A stretch of DNA of 64,000 nt, taken from the NCBI GenBank assembly GCA_016794585.1, contig JAEUJM010000001.1, positions 1 through 64,000 on the forward strand. The letters run 5' to 3'. A program made the position numbers and the translations under genes. Shown piece after piece: positions 24,265 through 33,000 of the stretch (positions are counted from its first letter, which is position 1; every line of letters begins with the position of its first letter). Under the pieces are notes generated by a model. The model made no database searches. It had not been told where the DNA came from and saw nothing but the letters and a program-made list of their open reading frames with translations. This DNA comes from Acidimicrobiales bacterium (GTDB taxonomy: Bacteria; Actinomycetota; Acidimicrobiia; Acidimicrobiales; DATDAH01).

Positions 24265-24319
24265 CGTTCTGGTAGCGAGTTGGCAACGCAGGGGGCTGTC
24301 GTGCAATGGGACCAGAACG
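24265..24319. repeat. dispersed palindromic element, copy 1
   Basis: CGTTCTGGT (24265-24273) and ACCAGAACG (24311-24319) form perfect 9-bp arms around a 37-base interior containing GCAACGC. A third ACCAGAACG occurs at 24439-24447 in the same 200-bp gap. A close relative lies at 38417-38468, also between convergent genes. It may act as a bidirectional terminator or be a REP-like repeat. I saw nothing else recognisable in 24255-24454. Confidence 0.6.
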
Positions 24320-24454
24320 CATAGCCATGCTCGGACCTGCGCGACGATGCATTCCCACCAGGGGAAACGCTCGGCCGCGCTGGCCGTATGCAGGCGCCGC
24401 TGGAAAGATCGACGCTCCCCAGGTGTTGCACGCGAGGCACCAGAACGGGTGGCG

Positions 24455-25417
24455 TCAGGTGCCGGGGCGGCGCCAGGCGTCGATGACGAGGACTGGTCGC
24501 ATGCCGAGATCCAGGTAAAGGTCGAGCGCCGGCGTCGTGTTGTTGGTGTCGACGTGCAGGAGGGTGCCGGCCCGCGCGCGAGCGGCGTCGGACGCGAAGG
24601 CGGTGTGGAGGAGCAGCTTGGCCAGGCCCCGTCCCCGGAACTCGGGCAGGACGCCGACGTGGCTCACGTAGCCGCAGTCCTCGTCGGCCAGGAACCCGTC
24701 GTGGGCGTGGAGCATCGCCGCCGGCGTGCCGTCGACGTCGGCCACCCAGAGCTGCTCCCAGTCCCGGGTGGGTGAGGCCTCGACCTGGGCGTGCCAGCGC
24801 TCGTACGGCTCGACGACGTGGCCGAAGTGGTCGCGGAACGAGGCCTCCTTGATCTCGTGGGCCGTGCGGCGGAAGGCCTCGTCGCCGGGCCCTTGGCGGA
24901 CGACGACGCCCGCCGGGGCCGCCGGCGGCTCGACCGGCGAGGCGGCGGCGTCGTGGTCGATGCGCATGCGGTGGAAGGTGGTGGCCGACTCGTAGCCGTG
25001 CTCGGTGAGCAGGGCGCGTCGGGCCTCGTCCTGCCGGTAGACGCCGAAGATGATCGTGGCGGCGCGGTGCCCCGCGGATCGGGCGAGCTCGTCGGCCCTC
25101 GCGGTGACCTCACCCAGCAGCCACTGGGTGATCTGATCGTCCAAGGCGAAGACCTCGGCGCCCACCTGGTCGTCGCCCTCGTGCTGGACGCACCCGAAGC
25201 CGACCAGGGCGCCGTCGGCGTCGACGACCAGCCAGCCGTCCCGCTCGGCGTCGAAGCCGGGCTCGCCGAGCTGCTCGACGGCGTCGTCGAGCGTCCAGTC
25301 GGCGACACCGATGACCGCCTCGTTGCACGCCGCCACGAGGGCGAAGACCGCGGCGGCGTCGTCCTCGGGGTCGGCCGGCCGCCGCCACGTCCAACCGTCG
25401 GGCAGCGCCGGCGTCAT
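24455..25417 (-). CDS. GNAT-family N-acetyltransferase with two GNAT-like halves
   Basis: 320 residues. The C-terminal half has the acetyl-CoA-binding motif VSHVGVLPEFRGRGLAKLLL and the NNTTPALDLYLDLGM segment typical of active GNAT domains. The N-terminal half resembles a second, degenerate GNAT fold (GWLVVDADGALVGFGCV). This tandem form resembles mycothiol-synthase-like proteins, but the similarity is loose and no substrate is assigned. ATG 25417 is the clear start. It is followed by the palindromic gap and a convergent epimerase gene. Confidence 0.83.
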   Translation of the reverse strand: MTPALPDGWTWRRPADPEDDAAAVFALVAACNEAVIGVADWTLDDAVEQLGEPGFDAERDGWLVVDADGALVGFGCVQHEGDDQVGAEVFALDDQITQWLLGEVTARADELARSAGHRAATIIFGVYRQDEARRALLTEHGYESATTFHRMRIDHDAAASPVEPPAAPAGVVVRQGPGDEAFRRTAHEIKEASFRDHFGHVVEPYERWHAQVEASPTRDWEQLWVADVDGTPAAMLHAHDGFLADEDCGYVSHVGVLPEFRGRGLAKLLLHTAFASDAARARAGTLLHVDTNNTTPALDLYLDLGMRPVLVIDAWRRPGT

Positions 25418-25490
25418 GTCCCCATCGGAGCAGCCGCGCCACCTGACGGCCACCGATTTCCGGTCGCCGGCCGGACGGGCACCCGACCGG

Positions 25491-26123
25491 TCAGCAGCCG
25501 AGGGCGGCGGGATCGAAGGGAGGCGCGGCGGCCTCGAGGAACTCGAGGCTGCTGAGGTCGGCCTCGATGGCTCCGTCGCTCCACAGCTGCACGTTGGCGA
25601 AGAGCCGGCTGGCCGGCGCCGCCACCGGGATCGCGGTGGTGTAGACGTACACGTCCCGGCAGGTCTCGACGGTGCCCTCCGCAAAGGTGCCACCCGCGCA
25701 ACCATCGTCGGCGGTCGGGGCCATGGTCTGTCCCTCGAACTCGGTGAAGGCCACCGTCTCCAGGGCATTGGTGAGGCAGAGCGCGGGCCCGCCGATCGGG
25801 AGGCCCCGGTACACCGCCACCATCGCGCCATCGCCGGCGTACCACTCGACGGTCAGGTCGTGGTCCTCGGCCCAGAGCGAGAGCTCGTCGTCGGCGTTCG
25901 GGCCGGCGCCGCCGACGCGTGCCACCGGCACCCCCGCCGCCGCGGGCGGCGCGGTCTCCGGGGGAGCGGTCGGCGGCGGTGTCGTCGTGGTCGTCGTCGC
26001 GTCCGGAGCCTGGGTCGTGGACGCGGCGTCGTCGTCCTCGCCACTGGAGCAGGCCACGACGGCCAGCGAGAGGGCGAGGCCCGCCAAGGCCGACGCCGTG
26101 ACGCGTCGGCGCCGGGTCGTCAC
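25491..26123 (-). CDS. putative lipoprotein of unknown function
   Basis: 210 residues. A basic start and hydrophobic core lead to the lipobox LAVVAC, then a Thr/Pro/Ala-rich linker of about 40 residues. The remaining globular domain of about 140 residues contains four cysteines likely to form disulfides (near PALCLTN, DGCAGG, ETCRDV and the terminal GC). No family recognised. The GTG at 26123 overlaps the aldehyde dehydrogenase stop (GTGA), so it is translated from the same mRNA, although the two products should lie on opposite sides of the membrane. Confidence 0.7.
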   Translation of the reverse strand: MTTRRRRVTASALAGLALSLAVVACSSGEDDDAASTTQAPDATTTTTTPPPTAPPETAPPAAAGVPVARVGGAGPNADDELSLWAEDHDLTVEWYAGDGAMVAVYRGLPIGGPALCLTNALETVAFTEFEGQTMAPTADDGCAGGTFAEGTVETCRDVYVYTTAIPVAAPASRLFANVQLWSDGAIEADLSSLEFLEAAAPPFDPAALGC

Positions 26124-27685
26124 CGCAGCCCCGGAACGTGCTTGAGGAGGCGGAGGGCCTTGGTCATGAGGCCGGCCCACCTCTCGACCGACAGGCCGGC
26201 GAAGGGGGCGATGGGCACGAGGTGCTGGACAGCGACGGTCTGGGCGTCGGTGTACTTGGCGATGCCTTCGCGGCCGTGGCGCCGGCCGAGGCCCGACTCC
26301 TTGAAGCCGCCCATCGGCGCGTCGAGCGAGCCCCACGCCGCCGCGTAGGCCTCGTTCACGTTGACGGTGCCGGCCTGGAGGCGGGCTGCGATCTCGCGGC
26401 CCCGCCGGGTGTTCTTGGTCCAGACGCTGGCGTTGAGCCCGTACACGCTGTCGTTGGCCCGCTCGATGGCCTCGTCGACCGTGGCGAACCGGTAGGTGGA
26501 CACGACGGGCCCGAAGGTCTCGCTCCGGCACACGTCCATGTCCTCGGTGACGCCGTCGAGCAGGGTGGGCTCGTAGAAGTAGGGGCCGAGGTCCGGGCGG
26601 GCCTTGCCGCCGGCGAGCACCGTGGCCCCGGCACCCACGGCGCCGTCGACGTGCTCCACCACTGTTGCCAACTGCTTCTTCGACACCAGCGAGCCCATCT
26701 CGGATCCCCATCCCAGCGAGGCGCTGAGCTCCATGGCCGAGATGCGCTCGGCGAAGCGGCGCACGAACTCGTCGTGGATGCCGTCCTGCACGTAGAGGCG
26801 CTCCATCGAGATGCAGAGCTGGCCGCCGTTGGAGAAGCAGGCCCGCACTGCCCCCTCGACGGTGGCGTCGAGGTCGGCGTCGTCGAGCACGACCATGGCG
26901 TTCTTGCCGCCGAGCTCCATCGAGGCGCCGATGAGGCGCCCGGCGGCCTCGGCGGCGATCAGCTTCCCCGTGGCGGTGCTGCCGGTGAACATGATGTAGT
27001 CGACCCGCTGGATCAGCGGGCTGCCGAGCGACGAGCCCTGGCCGGTGACGACCTGGACGACCTCGTCCGGCAGGCCGCACTCGACCAGCGCCTCGACCGC
27101 CCACAGCGCGGAGAACGGGGTCTGGCGGTCGGGCTTGATCACGCAGGCGTTGCCCGCCAGCAGCGCCGGCAGGGCGTCGGCGATGCCCAGGACGAGGGGA
27201 TAGTTCCACGGGGTGATGAACCCGATCACGCCCTTGGGGTGGTGCAGCTCGGTCGTGCGGGTCAGCGCCGGCAGGGCGCCCCGGCGGCGCTTGGGTGCGA
27301 CGTGGGCCTTGCCGTGGAAGGCGTAGTAACGGGAGGTGAGGGCGGCGTCGAGCACCTCCTCGAAGGCGTGGCGGCGGGCCTTGCCCGACTCGAGCTGGAT
27401 GAGGTCGAGGATCTCGTCCTGGCGGTCGAGCACCAGGTCGTGGAAGCGGAGCAGGACCTTGGCCCGGTCCCGCCAGGGGAGCGCGGCCCACGCCGGCTGG
27501 GCGGCGCGGGCCCGACGGACGGCCTCGTCGATGTCGTCCTCGGTGCCCGCCGGCGTGCGGCCGAGCAACTCGCCGGTGAAGGGGGCGATGACCTCGATCT
27601 CGTCGCGGGCGTCGCCGGCGAGGGTGACCCGCTTGCTCAGGCGCTCGACCAGTGCGGCACGGGCGTCGGTGACCAGCTCGGACAT
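26120..27685 (-). CDS. aldehyde dehydrogenase, succinate-semialdehyde dehydrogenase-like
   Basis: 521 residues of the NAD(P)-dependent aldehyde dehydrogenase superfamily. The general base E257 (MELGGKNAM) and nucleophile C291 (NGGQLCISMERLYV) are present, as are the nucleotide-binding FTGSTATGK and the NAYAAAWGSLDAPMGGFKESG-like end. The GGQLCIS form of the catalytic motif is typical of actinobacterial GabD2-type enzymes, so succinate semialdehyde is a plausible but unproven substrate. ATG 27685 is the start. The gene is divergent from the PPOX gene across 141 bp and its stop overlaps a lipoprotein start. Confidence 0.88.
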   Translation of the reverse strand: MSELVTDARAALVERLSKRVTLAGDARDEIEVIAPFTGELLGRTPAGTEDDIDEAVRRARAAQPAWAALPWRDRAKVLLRFHDLVLDRQDEILDLIQLESGKARRHAFEEVLDAALTSRYYAFHGKAHVAPKRRRGALPALTRTTELHHPKGVIGFITPWNYPLVLGIADALPALLAGNACVIKPDRQTPFSALWAVEALVECGLPDEVVQVVTGQGSSLGSPLIQRVDYIMFTGSTATGKLIAAEAAGRLIGASMELGGKNAMVVLDDADLDATVEGAVRACFSNGGQLCISMERLYVQDGIHDEFVRRFAERISAMELSASLGWGSEMGSLVSKKQLATVVEHVDGAVGAGATVLAGGKARPDLGPYFYEPTLLDGVTEDMDVCRSETFGPVVSTYRFATVDEAIERANDSVYGLNASVWTKNTRRGREIAARLQAGTVNVNEAYAAAWGSLDAPMGGFKESGLGRRHGREGIAKYTDAQTVAVQHLVPIAPFAGLSVERWAGLMTKALRLLKHVPGLR

Positions 27686-27776
27686 TGGGGCCTCCTCGCA
27701 GCAGGCCGCGCGGCAGCGCGCGGGCCGGGACGACGAGTCTACGACGGAGGCGCCGCGGCGGCCCCGGTGGCCACTC

Positions 27777-27790
27777 GGGACCAACGGCCC
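27777..27790 (+). promoter_or_regulatory. DosR-like box upstream of PPOX gene
   Basis: GGGACCAACGGCCC resembles the DosR (DevR) half-palindromic box of actinobacteria (GGGAC, 4-5 variable bases, G-x-CCC). It ends 36 bp before the PPOX start codon. In Mycobacterium tuberculosis a PPOX-family gene belongs to the DosR regulon, which makes the match sensible. No DosR gene is in the window. Confidence 0.4.
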
Positions 27791-27826
27791 TGGCCCGCCC
27801 GCAGGGGCCGGACGACCATCAAGGCC

Positions 27827-28246
27827 ATGCAGCTCATCGACGACCGCACCGGCATCGAGCGTCTGGGCAAGGACGACTGCCTCGCGCTCCTGCGGGACCA
27901 GCAGGTCGGGCGTCTCGCCGTCGTGTCGCACGGACGGCCGCTGATCTTCCCGGTCAACTACGCCATGGACGGCGACGCGGTGGTGTTCCGCACGGCCCCC
28001 GGCTCGAAGTTCGACGGCGCGGTGCGGGAGACGGCGGTGTCGTTCGAGATCGACGAGCTCGACGTCGACCGCCGCGAGGGATGGAGCGTGGTCGTCGCCG
28101 GTCGGGCCGAGGAGGTGGTGAGCGAGTCCCACCGCAGCCGCCTCGCCCATCTGCCCCTGCGCCCCTGGGCGGCGGGGGAGAAGGACCACTGGCTCACCAT
28201 CACGGCCACGTCCATCACCGGGCGGCGGGTGTCCCAGACGACCTGA
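27827..28246 (+). CDS. pyridoxamine 5'-phosphate oxidase-family (PPOX) flavoprotein
   Basis: 139 residues with a split-barrel PPOX/nitroimidazole-resistance-like fold. Characteristic stretches are LRDQQVGRLAVVSHGRPLIFPVNY, VVFRTAPGSKF and EGWSVVVAGRAEEV, expected to bind FMN or F420. Reaction unknown; relatives reduce or sequester flavin-type substrates. ATG 27827 has no strong ribosome-binding site. A DosR-like box upstream suggests hypoxia control. 90 bp separate it from the next gene. Confidence 0.85.
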   Translation: MQLIDDRTGIERLGKDDCLALLRDQQVGRLAVVSHGRPLIFPVNYAMDGDAVVFRTAPGSKFDGAVRETAVSFEIDELDVDRREGWSVVVAGRAEEVVSESHRSRLAHLPLRPWAAGEKDHWLTITATSITGRRVSQTT

Positions 28247-28336
28247 GCCCGGTCACGAAGGCGGCCGGGCGCCACGGGCAGATCGCCGCTCGTCCGGCAG
28301 GACCATCTCGGCAAGTTCCGGCATAGGCTCTGCCAC

Positions 28337-28807
28337 ATGAACGAGGTGACCCTCGAGCGATCCGCCACCATCACGGCGGCGCCCGACGCCGTGTGGGCCA
28401 CGCTGGCCGCGTTCGACCAGATCAGCCAGTGGGCGGGAAAGGTCGATCACTCGGCGGCCACCACCGAGGCCACCGAGGGCGTCGGCGCCGGTCGACGGGT
28501 GCAGGCGGGTCGGGTCGTGCTCATCGAGACCGTCACCGTGTGGGATCCGCCGCAGGCCCTCGCGTACACCCTCGACGGTCTGCCGCCCCTGGCCAAGCGG
28601 GTGGAGAACCGGTGGGACCTCGCCGCCGTGCCCGGTGACGCCCGGGCCACCGCCGTCACCCTGACCACCACGATCGAGCCGCTCGGCGGGCCCCGCGGCC
28701 GCATCGGCCAGCGCATCCTCGGGCGCGTGCTGGGCAAGGCGGCCGACGACCTCGTGGCGGGTCTCTCCGCCCACGACCACACCGATCCGGAGGCTCCGCG
28801 GTCATGA
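28337..28807 (+). CDS. SRPBCC-superfamily (polyketide cyclase/dehydrase-like) protein
   Basis: 156 residues. The N-terminal VTLERSATITAAPDAVWATLAAFDQISQW and the later WDPPQALAYTL and VTLTTTIEP strands match the START-like SRPBCC fold, which binds hydrophobic ligands in a deep pocket. No catalytic residue can be assigned. The stop overlaps the start of the sulfatase-DJ-1 fusion gene (ATGA), so the two are co-translated and may act on related ligands. Confidence 0.82.
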   Translation: MNEVTLERSATITAAPDAVWATLAAFDQISQWAGKVDHSAATTEATEGVGAGRRVQAGRVVLIETVTVWDPPQALAYTLDGLPPLAKRVENRWDLAAVPGDARATAVTLTTTIEPLGGPRGRIGQRILGRVLGKAADDLVAGLSAHDHTDPEAPRS

Positions 28808-31482
28808 CCGATCACGCGACCAACAACGGCAACGGCCGTACCCCCGCCGGTGGCACCACCCCGATCGGCGCCGCCGACGGCCGCCCCGACGTCGTGGTCA
28901 TCCTCACCGATCAGGAGCGGGCCGTTCCGCCCTACGAGGCGCCCGAGGTGCTGGCGTGGCGCGAACGTGCCCTCCCCGGTCACCGTTGGTTCGACGAGCA
29001 CGGCGTGAGCTTCCGGCGTCACTACACGGGGTCTCTGGCCTGTGTGCCGAGCCGTCCCACGATCTTCACGGGGCAGTACCCCGACGTCCACGGCGTGACC
29101 CAGACCGACGGGCTCGGCAAGCGGGCCGACGACTCGCGCATGCGCTGGCTCCGCGAGGGCGAGGTGCCCACTCTGGGGCACTGGTTCCGCGCCGCGGGCT
29201 ACGACACCCACTACGACGGCAAGTGGCACATCACCCACGCCGACCTGCACGACCCCGAGACCGGCGGCTCGCTGGCCACCAACACCGACGACGGCACGCC
29301 CATCCCCGAAGGCGTCCAGGCGTACCTCGACGCCGACTGTCTCGATCCCTTCGGCTTCTCCGGCTGGGTCGGCCCCGAGCCCCACGGATCCAAGATCGCC
29401 GACTGCGGCGTGCGTCGCGATCCGCTCATCGCCGACCGGGTGGTTGCCTGGCTGGAGGATCGTTACGCCCGTCGCCGCGCCGGCGACACCGACGCACTCA
29501 AGCCCTTCCTGCTCGTGGCCAGCTTCGTGAACCCCCACGACGTGGTGCTGTACCCCGTGTGGCGGCGGAAGAACCCGCTCGACCCGTCCCCCCTCGACCC
29601 GCCCGACGTCCCGCCGGCCCCGACCGCCGACGAGGACCTCCGCACCAAGCCGGCGGCCCAGATCGCCTACCGCGACGCGTACTACACGGGCTACGGGCTC
29701 GCCCCGGGGATGAAGCGCCTCTACACCAAGGGCGCGCAGCTCTACCGGAACCTCTACTACCGGCTGCACGCCGAGGTCGACACTCCCCTCGACCGGGTGC
29801 GCAAGGCCGTCACCGATGGTGGCTCGGCTGAGGCGGTGCTGCTGCTCAGTGCGGACCACGGCGACCTGCTCGGGGCCCACGGCGGGCTGCACCAGAAGTG
29901 GTACCAGCTGTACGACGAGTGCACCCGGGTGCCGTTCTCGATCGCCCGCATCGGCGAGCGGGCCACCACGGCCACCGTCGTCGACGACCTGGCCACCTCC
30001 CACGTCGACATCGTGCCGACCCTGCTCGCCGCGGCGGGCATCGACGAGGCCGCGGTGGCCGAGGAGCTCCGCCCGGACTTCACCGAGCTGCACCCGCTGC
30101 CCGGCCGGGACCTCACGCCCCTGGTGGACGGGGACGACGCCGCCCGCCGAGACGCCGAGGCCCGCGCCGTGTACCTGATGACCCGCGACCACATCCTCGA
30201 GGGCGACACCGGGACCTCCGCCGTCGGTCGCCTGTTCGGCTTCGACGAGCACGCCCCCCTGCCGTTGCGTATCGCCCTGCCCGCCCACGTGGGCTCGAAC
30301 TTCGAGGGCCTCGTCGCCCGCGTGCCCGAGGACGTCGCCGCCGGCGGCGCCGGCCACCTCTGGAAGATCGTCCGCACCTTCGACGACCCCGCCGCCTGGA
30401 GCGAGCCCCACGAGCGCCAGCGGGCGGCCAACGGCCCCGGTGGCACGACCCACCGGGACGCACCCCTCGCCGACGAGTGGGAGCTCTACGACCTCGAGGC
30501 CGACGCGGTCGAGGCCGACAACCGGGCCAAGGATCCGGCCGCGGCCGCCGTCCTCGCCCACCTCCGTGAGCGCCTGGCCGACGAGCGCACCCGCTCGGTG
30601 CCCGAGCGCAACACCCCCTGGCCCTACGCCATCAGCGCCGCCCACGACGCCAAGCGCCCGCCGTTGCCGGCCCGCCTGCTGCGCAAGGGCCTCCAGCGCC
30701 TGGGCATGCACCCCGAGGACGAGGTCGAGCCCGACCACCACCTCGACGTGGCCGGACGGCGCGCCCTCGTCGTCTGCACGAACCACGGCGTGCTCGACAT
30801 CGGCAAGGCCACGGGCGTGTACGCCTCCGAGATGACGGTGCCGTACTACGCCTTCCTCGACGCCGGCATGGACGTCGACGTCGCCAGCCCCCTCGGCGGC
30901 ACCATCCCCGTCGACCCGCTCTCGCTCAAGCCGGTCCTGCGGAGCCCGGCCGACGACCGTTTCCTCGCCGACGAGACCCTGAAGGGCAAGGTGTCCGACT
31001 CGCTCGCGGTGGGCGAGCTGGACATGGACCGGTACGACCTCGTCTACCTGGCCGGGGGCTGGGGGGCGGCGTTCGACTTCGGGTTCTCCGACGAGCTCGC
31101 TGCCAAGGTCACCGAGGCCAACGCCGCCGGCAAGGTCATCGGCGGCGTCTGCCACGGGCCGCTCGGCCTGCGCAACGCCACGACGCCCGACGGCCGCCCG
31201 CTGGTCGAAGGGCGCAAGGTCACGGCCGTCACGGACAAGCAGGTGCAGGAGCTGGGCATCGAGTCCACGCCGCACCACCCGGAGACCGAGCTGCGGTCCA
31301 TGGGCGCCGACTTCGAGTCAGAGCACGCCTTCCGTGACCCCTTCGCCAACCACTGGGTGGTCGACGGCAACCTCGTGACCGGCCAGAACCAGAACGCGGG
31401 CCCCATGGTCGCCCGCGAGATGATGGCCCTCTTGGCGGCGCAGGACCACGCTGCCGACGAGGACCTCGCCGCCGCCCACTGA
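28804..31482 (+). CDS. sulfatase fused to a DJ-1/PfpI (Hsp31-like) domain
   Basis: 892 residues in two parts. Residues about 28-620 are a type I sulfatase: the metal-binding DVVVILTDQE start, the formylglycine motif SLACVPSRPTIFTG (C80, C-x-P-x-R) and LSADHGDLLGAHGG with metal ligands. No signal peptide is seen, so it is probably cytoplasmic. From about 650 the protein becomes a class I glutamine-amidotransferase-like DJ-1/PfpI domain closest to Hsp31/ThiJ forms: TGVYASEMTVPYYAFLDAG, SPLGGTIPVDPLS, and the nucleophile elbow GGVCHGPLG (C783). The frame is continuous across the junction. Sulfatases hydrolyse sulfate esters; DJ-1-like domains handle glyoxals or act as chaperones or amidases. How they work together is unknown. 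Coupled to the SRPBCC gene. Confidence 0.88.
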   Translation: MTDHATNNGNGRTPAGGTTPIGAADGRPDVVVILTDQERAVPPYEAPEVLAWRERALPGHRWFDEHGVSFRRHYTGSLACVPSRPTIFTGQYPDVHGVTQTDGLGKRADDSRMRWLREGEVPTLGHWFRAAGYDTHYDGKWHITHADLHDPETGGSLATNTDDGTPIPEGVQAYLDADCLDPFGFSGWVGPEPHGSKIADCGVRRDPLIADRVVAWLEDRYARRRAGDTDALKPFLLVASFVNPHDVVLYPVWRRKNPLDPSPLDPPDVPPAPTADEDLRTKPAAQIAYRDAYYTGYGLAPGMKRLYTKGAQLYRNLYYRLHAEVDTPLDRVRKAVTDGGSAEAVLLLSADHGDLLGAHGGLHQKWYQLYDECTRVPFSIARIGERATTATVVDDLATSHVDIVPTLLAAAGIDEAAVAEELRPDFTELHPLPGRDLTPLVDGDDAARRDAEARAVYLMTRDHILEGDTGTSAVGRLFGFDEHAPLPLRIALPAHVGSNFEGLVARVPEDVAAGGAGHLWKIVRTFDDPAAWSEPHERQRAANGPGGTTHRDAPLADEWELYDLEADAVEADNRAKDPAAAAVLAHLRERLADERTRSVPERNTPWPYAISAAHDAKRPPLPARLLRKGLQRLGMHPEDEVEPDHHLDVAGRRALVVCTNHGVLDIGKATGVYASEMTVPYYAFLDAGMDVDVASPLGGTIPVDPLSLKPVLRSPADDRFLADETLKGKVSDSLAVGELDMDRYDLVYLAGGWGAAFDFGFSDELAAKVTEANAAGKVIGGVCHGPLGLRNATTPDGRPLVEGRKVTAVTDKQVQELGIESTPHHPETELRSMGADFESEHAFRDPFANHWVVDGNLVTGQNQNAGPMVAREMMALLAAQDHAADEDLAAAH

Positions 31483-31499
31483 CGTCCGGCCGGGACGTC
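31481..31499. terminator. hairpin at the end of the sulfatase-DJ-1 gene
   Basis: GACGTCC (31481-31487), loop GGCCG, GGACGTC (31493-31499). The left arm overlaps the stop codon. It lies in the 27-bp gap between convergent genes and could stop transcription both ways. Confidence 0.5.
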
Positions 31500-31509
31500 C
31501 GCGCTCGGA

Positions 31510-32151
31510 TCAGGTGAGCAGGCGGGCGAGCGTGGCGCGCAGGACGCGGCGCGTCTCGGCGCCGCTCAGGCGACGGGTGCGGCGGAGCTGGTCGTAGGAC
31601 TCGAAGGTGAGCAGGAGGTCGAGCGCCGGCGCGACGGTGGCCCGGACCTTCGGGTCCAGGGCGTCGAGCTCGGGGGCGAACAGCGCCTCGACCTGGCGGT
31701 CGAGCAGGACCCGGGTGCGCTCGAGCTGGTCGGCAAGGATGGGGTTCGAGGCGGCCCGTTGGATGGCGGCCCGCCGGGTGGCGCCCACGGCCTCGTAGAG
31801 GCGCAGACGGACGTCGACGATGCGGTCGATGCGCTCGTCGAGGGTGCCGCTGCGATCGTCGGCCAGTGCGGCCAAGGGGGCGAAGCGCTCGGTCTGGCGG
31901 GCGATTGCCGCCCGGGCCAGGGCCTCGAGGTCGTCGAAGTAGCGGTACACCGACCGCAGCGAGACGCCCGACCGCTCGGCCACGTCGGCGGCCACCAGCT
32001 CGACCTGACCCTCGGTGAAGAGCTCGATGACGGCGTCGAGCACGGCGTCCCGGTTCCGGTCGCGACGCGCCGTGCGGCCGTCGACGCTCGTGGTCTCGAC
32101 GGCGCCATCGTCGGTGGCGGTCGCAGGGGATCGGGTCGTGGGTGTGCTCAT
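31510..32151 (-). CDS. TetR-family transcriptional regulator
   Basis: 213 residues. The helix-turn-helix lies near residues 38-80: AVLDAVIELFTEG, VAERSGVSLRSVYRYFDDLEALARAAI, the standard TetR pattern. The C-terminal half is helical and presumably binds a ligand. It is the last gene of a minus-strand operon headed by the arylsulfatase and lies 27 bp after the isomerase-like gene. It probably controls that operon, and a candidate operator lies upstream of the first gene (36005-36033). Confidence 0.9.
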   Translation of the reverse strand: MSTPTTRSPATATDDGAVETTSVDGRTARRDRNRDAVLDAVIELFTEGQVELVAADVAERSGVSLRSVYRYFDDLEALARAAIARQTERFAPLAALADDRSGTLDERIDRIVDVRLRLYEAVGATRRAAIQRAASNPILADQLERTRVLLDRQVEALFAPELDALDPKVRATVAPALDLLLTFESYDQLRRTRRLSGAETRRVLRATLARLLT

Positions 32152-32178
32152 GGGCAGAGGCGGGAGGGGACGGGCCGC

Positions 32179-33000
32179 TCAGATGGTGAAGGCGAGATGG
32201 GTGGCGAGCTGGCGGGCGAGGTCCTCGTCACCCGACAGCAGTATGTCCGACCCCAGGTGCGGCTCGGCCTGCTGGCGGCCGGCGGTGAGGCGCAGCCACA
32301 GCATCGTGGGCAGGCGGAGGCCGACGGTGGGCTCGCCGTCGAGCTCGTCCACCACCCGGGCCCGCTCGGGGATGTCGACGAAGTAGGTCTGGTCCACCGA
32401 ACCGGTCAGGTCGATCCGGATCCGCGTTCCGACGGGCATTCCCGCCTTGCGGCCCACGATGTAGCCGATGCCGGTGGCCACCTCGTCGAGCGCCGACCGC
32501 ACGTGGTCGGGGTCGTCGCGGTCGGGCGCCCCGACCGCGGCGCGGGCATCGTGCTCGTGCACGAAGCAGTCGTAGTGGCGGATGCGCATGAAGCGGCCGT
32601 ACGTCTCGTCCGGGCCGGCCGGCGTCCACGAGGGGGCGTCGAAGTCCGCCTGGCTCATGGCGCCGAGGGCCTCGAGGCGGCGGCCGGTCACGTCCCGCCA
32701 CCGGGCGAGCACGTCGGCCGGGGGCGTCGCCCGCACGCTCTCGACCCATGCCTCGTTGGCCTGGGCGATGGGGTTGCGCAGGTGCTCGAAGCCGGAGACG
32801 TCGACGTCGGGCATCGGCTCGCCGAGCAGCGAGGCCTCGGTGCCGAGGAGGTGGGTGAGCTGGTCGCGCACGGACCAACCGGGCAGGCAGGTGGGCAGCT
32901 CCCACTGCTCGGCGGAGAGCCCCGAGTACAGGTCGCCCAGCGCCGAGAACTGCTCGGTGAGGAGGCGGACGGTGAGGTCACGGTCGACGATGGTGGCCAT
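32179..33000 (-). CDS. maleylpyruvate-isomerase-family (DinB-like, MDMPI N-terminal) protein
   Basis: 273 residues. The N-terminal four-helix part has the family pattern LSAEQWELPTCLPGWSVRDQLTHLLGTEA, with a metal-ligand His, and a second metal region RIRHYDCFVHEHDAR. Relatives use mycothiol as cofactor. The C-terminal part (about 185-273) resembles an SCP2-like ligand-binding module. A mycothiol-dependent isomerase or transferase activity is inferred. Start ATG 33000 shares a base with the stop of the DsbA-like gene (TGATG). The surrounding sulfatase operon suggests a role in breaking down a sulfated aromatic or steroid compound, but this is speculation. Confidence 0.8.
   Translation of the reverse strand: MATIVDRDLTVRLLTEQFSALGDLYSGLSAEQWELPTCLPGWSVRDQLTHLLGTEASLLGEPMPDVDVSGFEHLRNPIAQANEAWVESVRATPPADVLARWRDVTGRRLEALGAMSQADFDAPSWTPAGPDETYGRFMRIRHYDCFVHEHDARAAVGAPDRDDPDHVRSALDEVATGIGYIVGRKAGMPVGTRIRIDLTGSVDQTYFVDIPERARVVDELDGEPTVGLRLPTMLWLRLTAGRQQAEPHLGSDILLSGDEDLARQLATHLAFTI

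Noticed and set aside
24265-24319. Integron attC site or tRNA gene
   Set aside because: No attC core bases and no cloverleaf; the repeat fits a palindromic intergenic element.
28447-31278. A 943-codon minus-strand open frame opposite the sulfatase-DJ-1 gene
   Set aside because: No recognisable domain, low-complexity Gly/Val/Arg-rich translation. It is a shadow of the high-GC coding strand.
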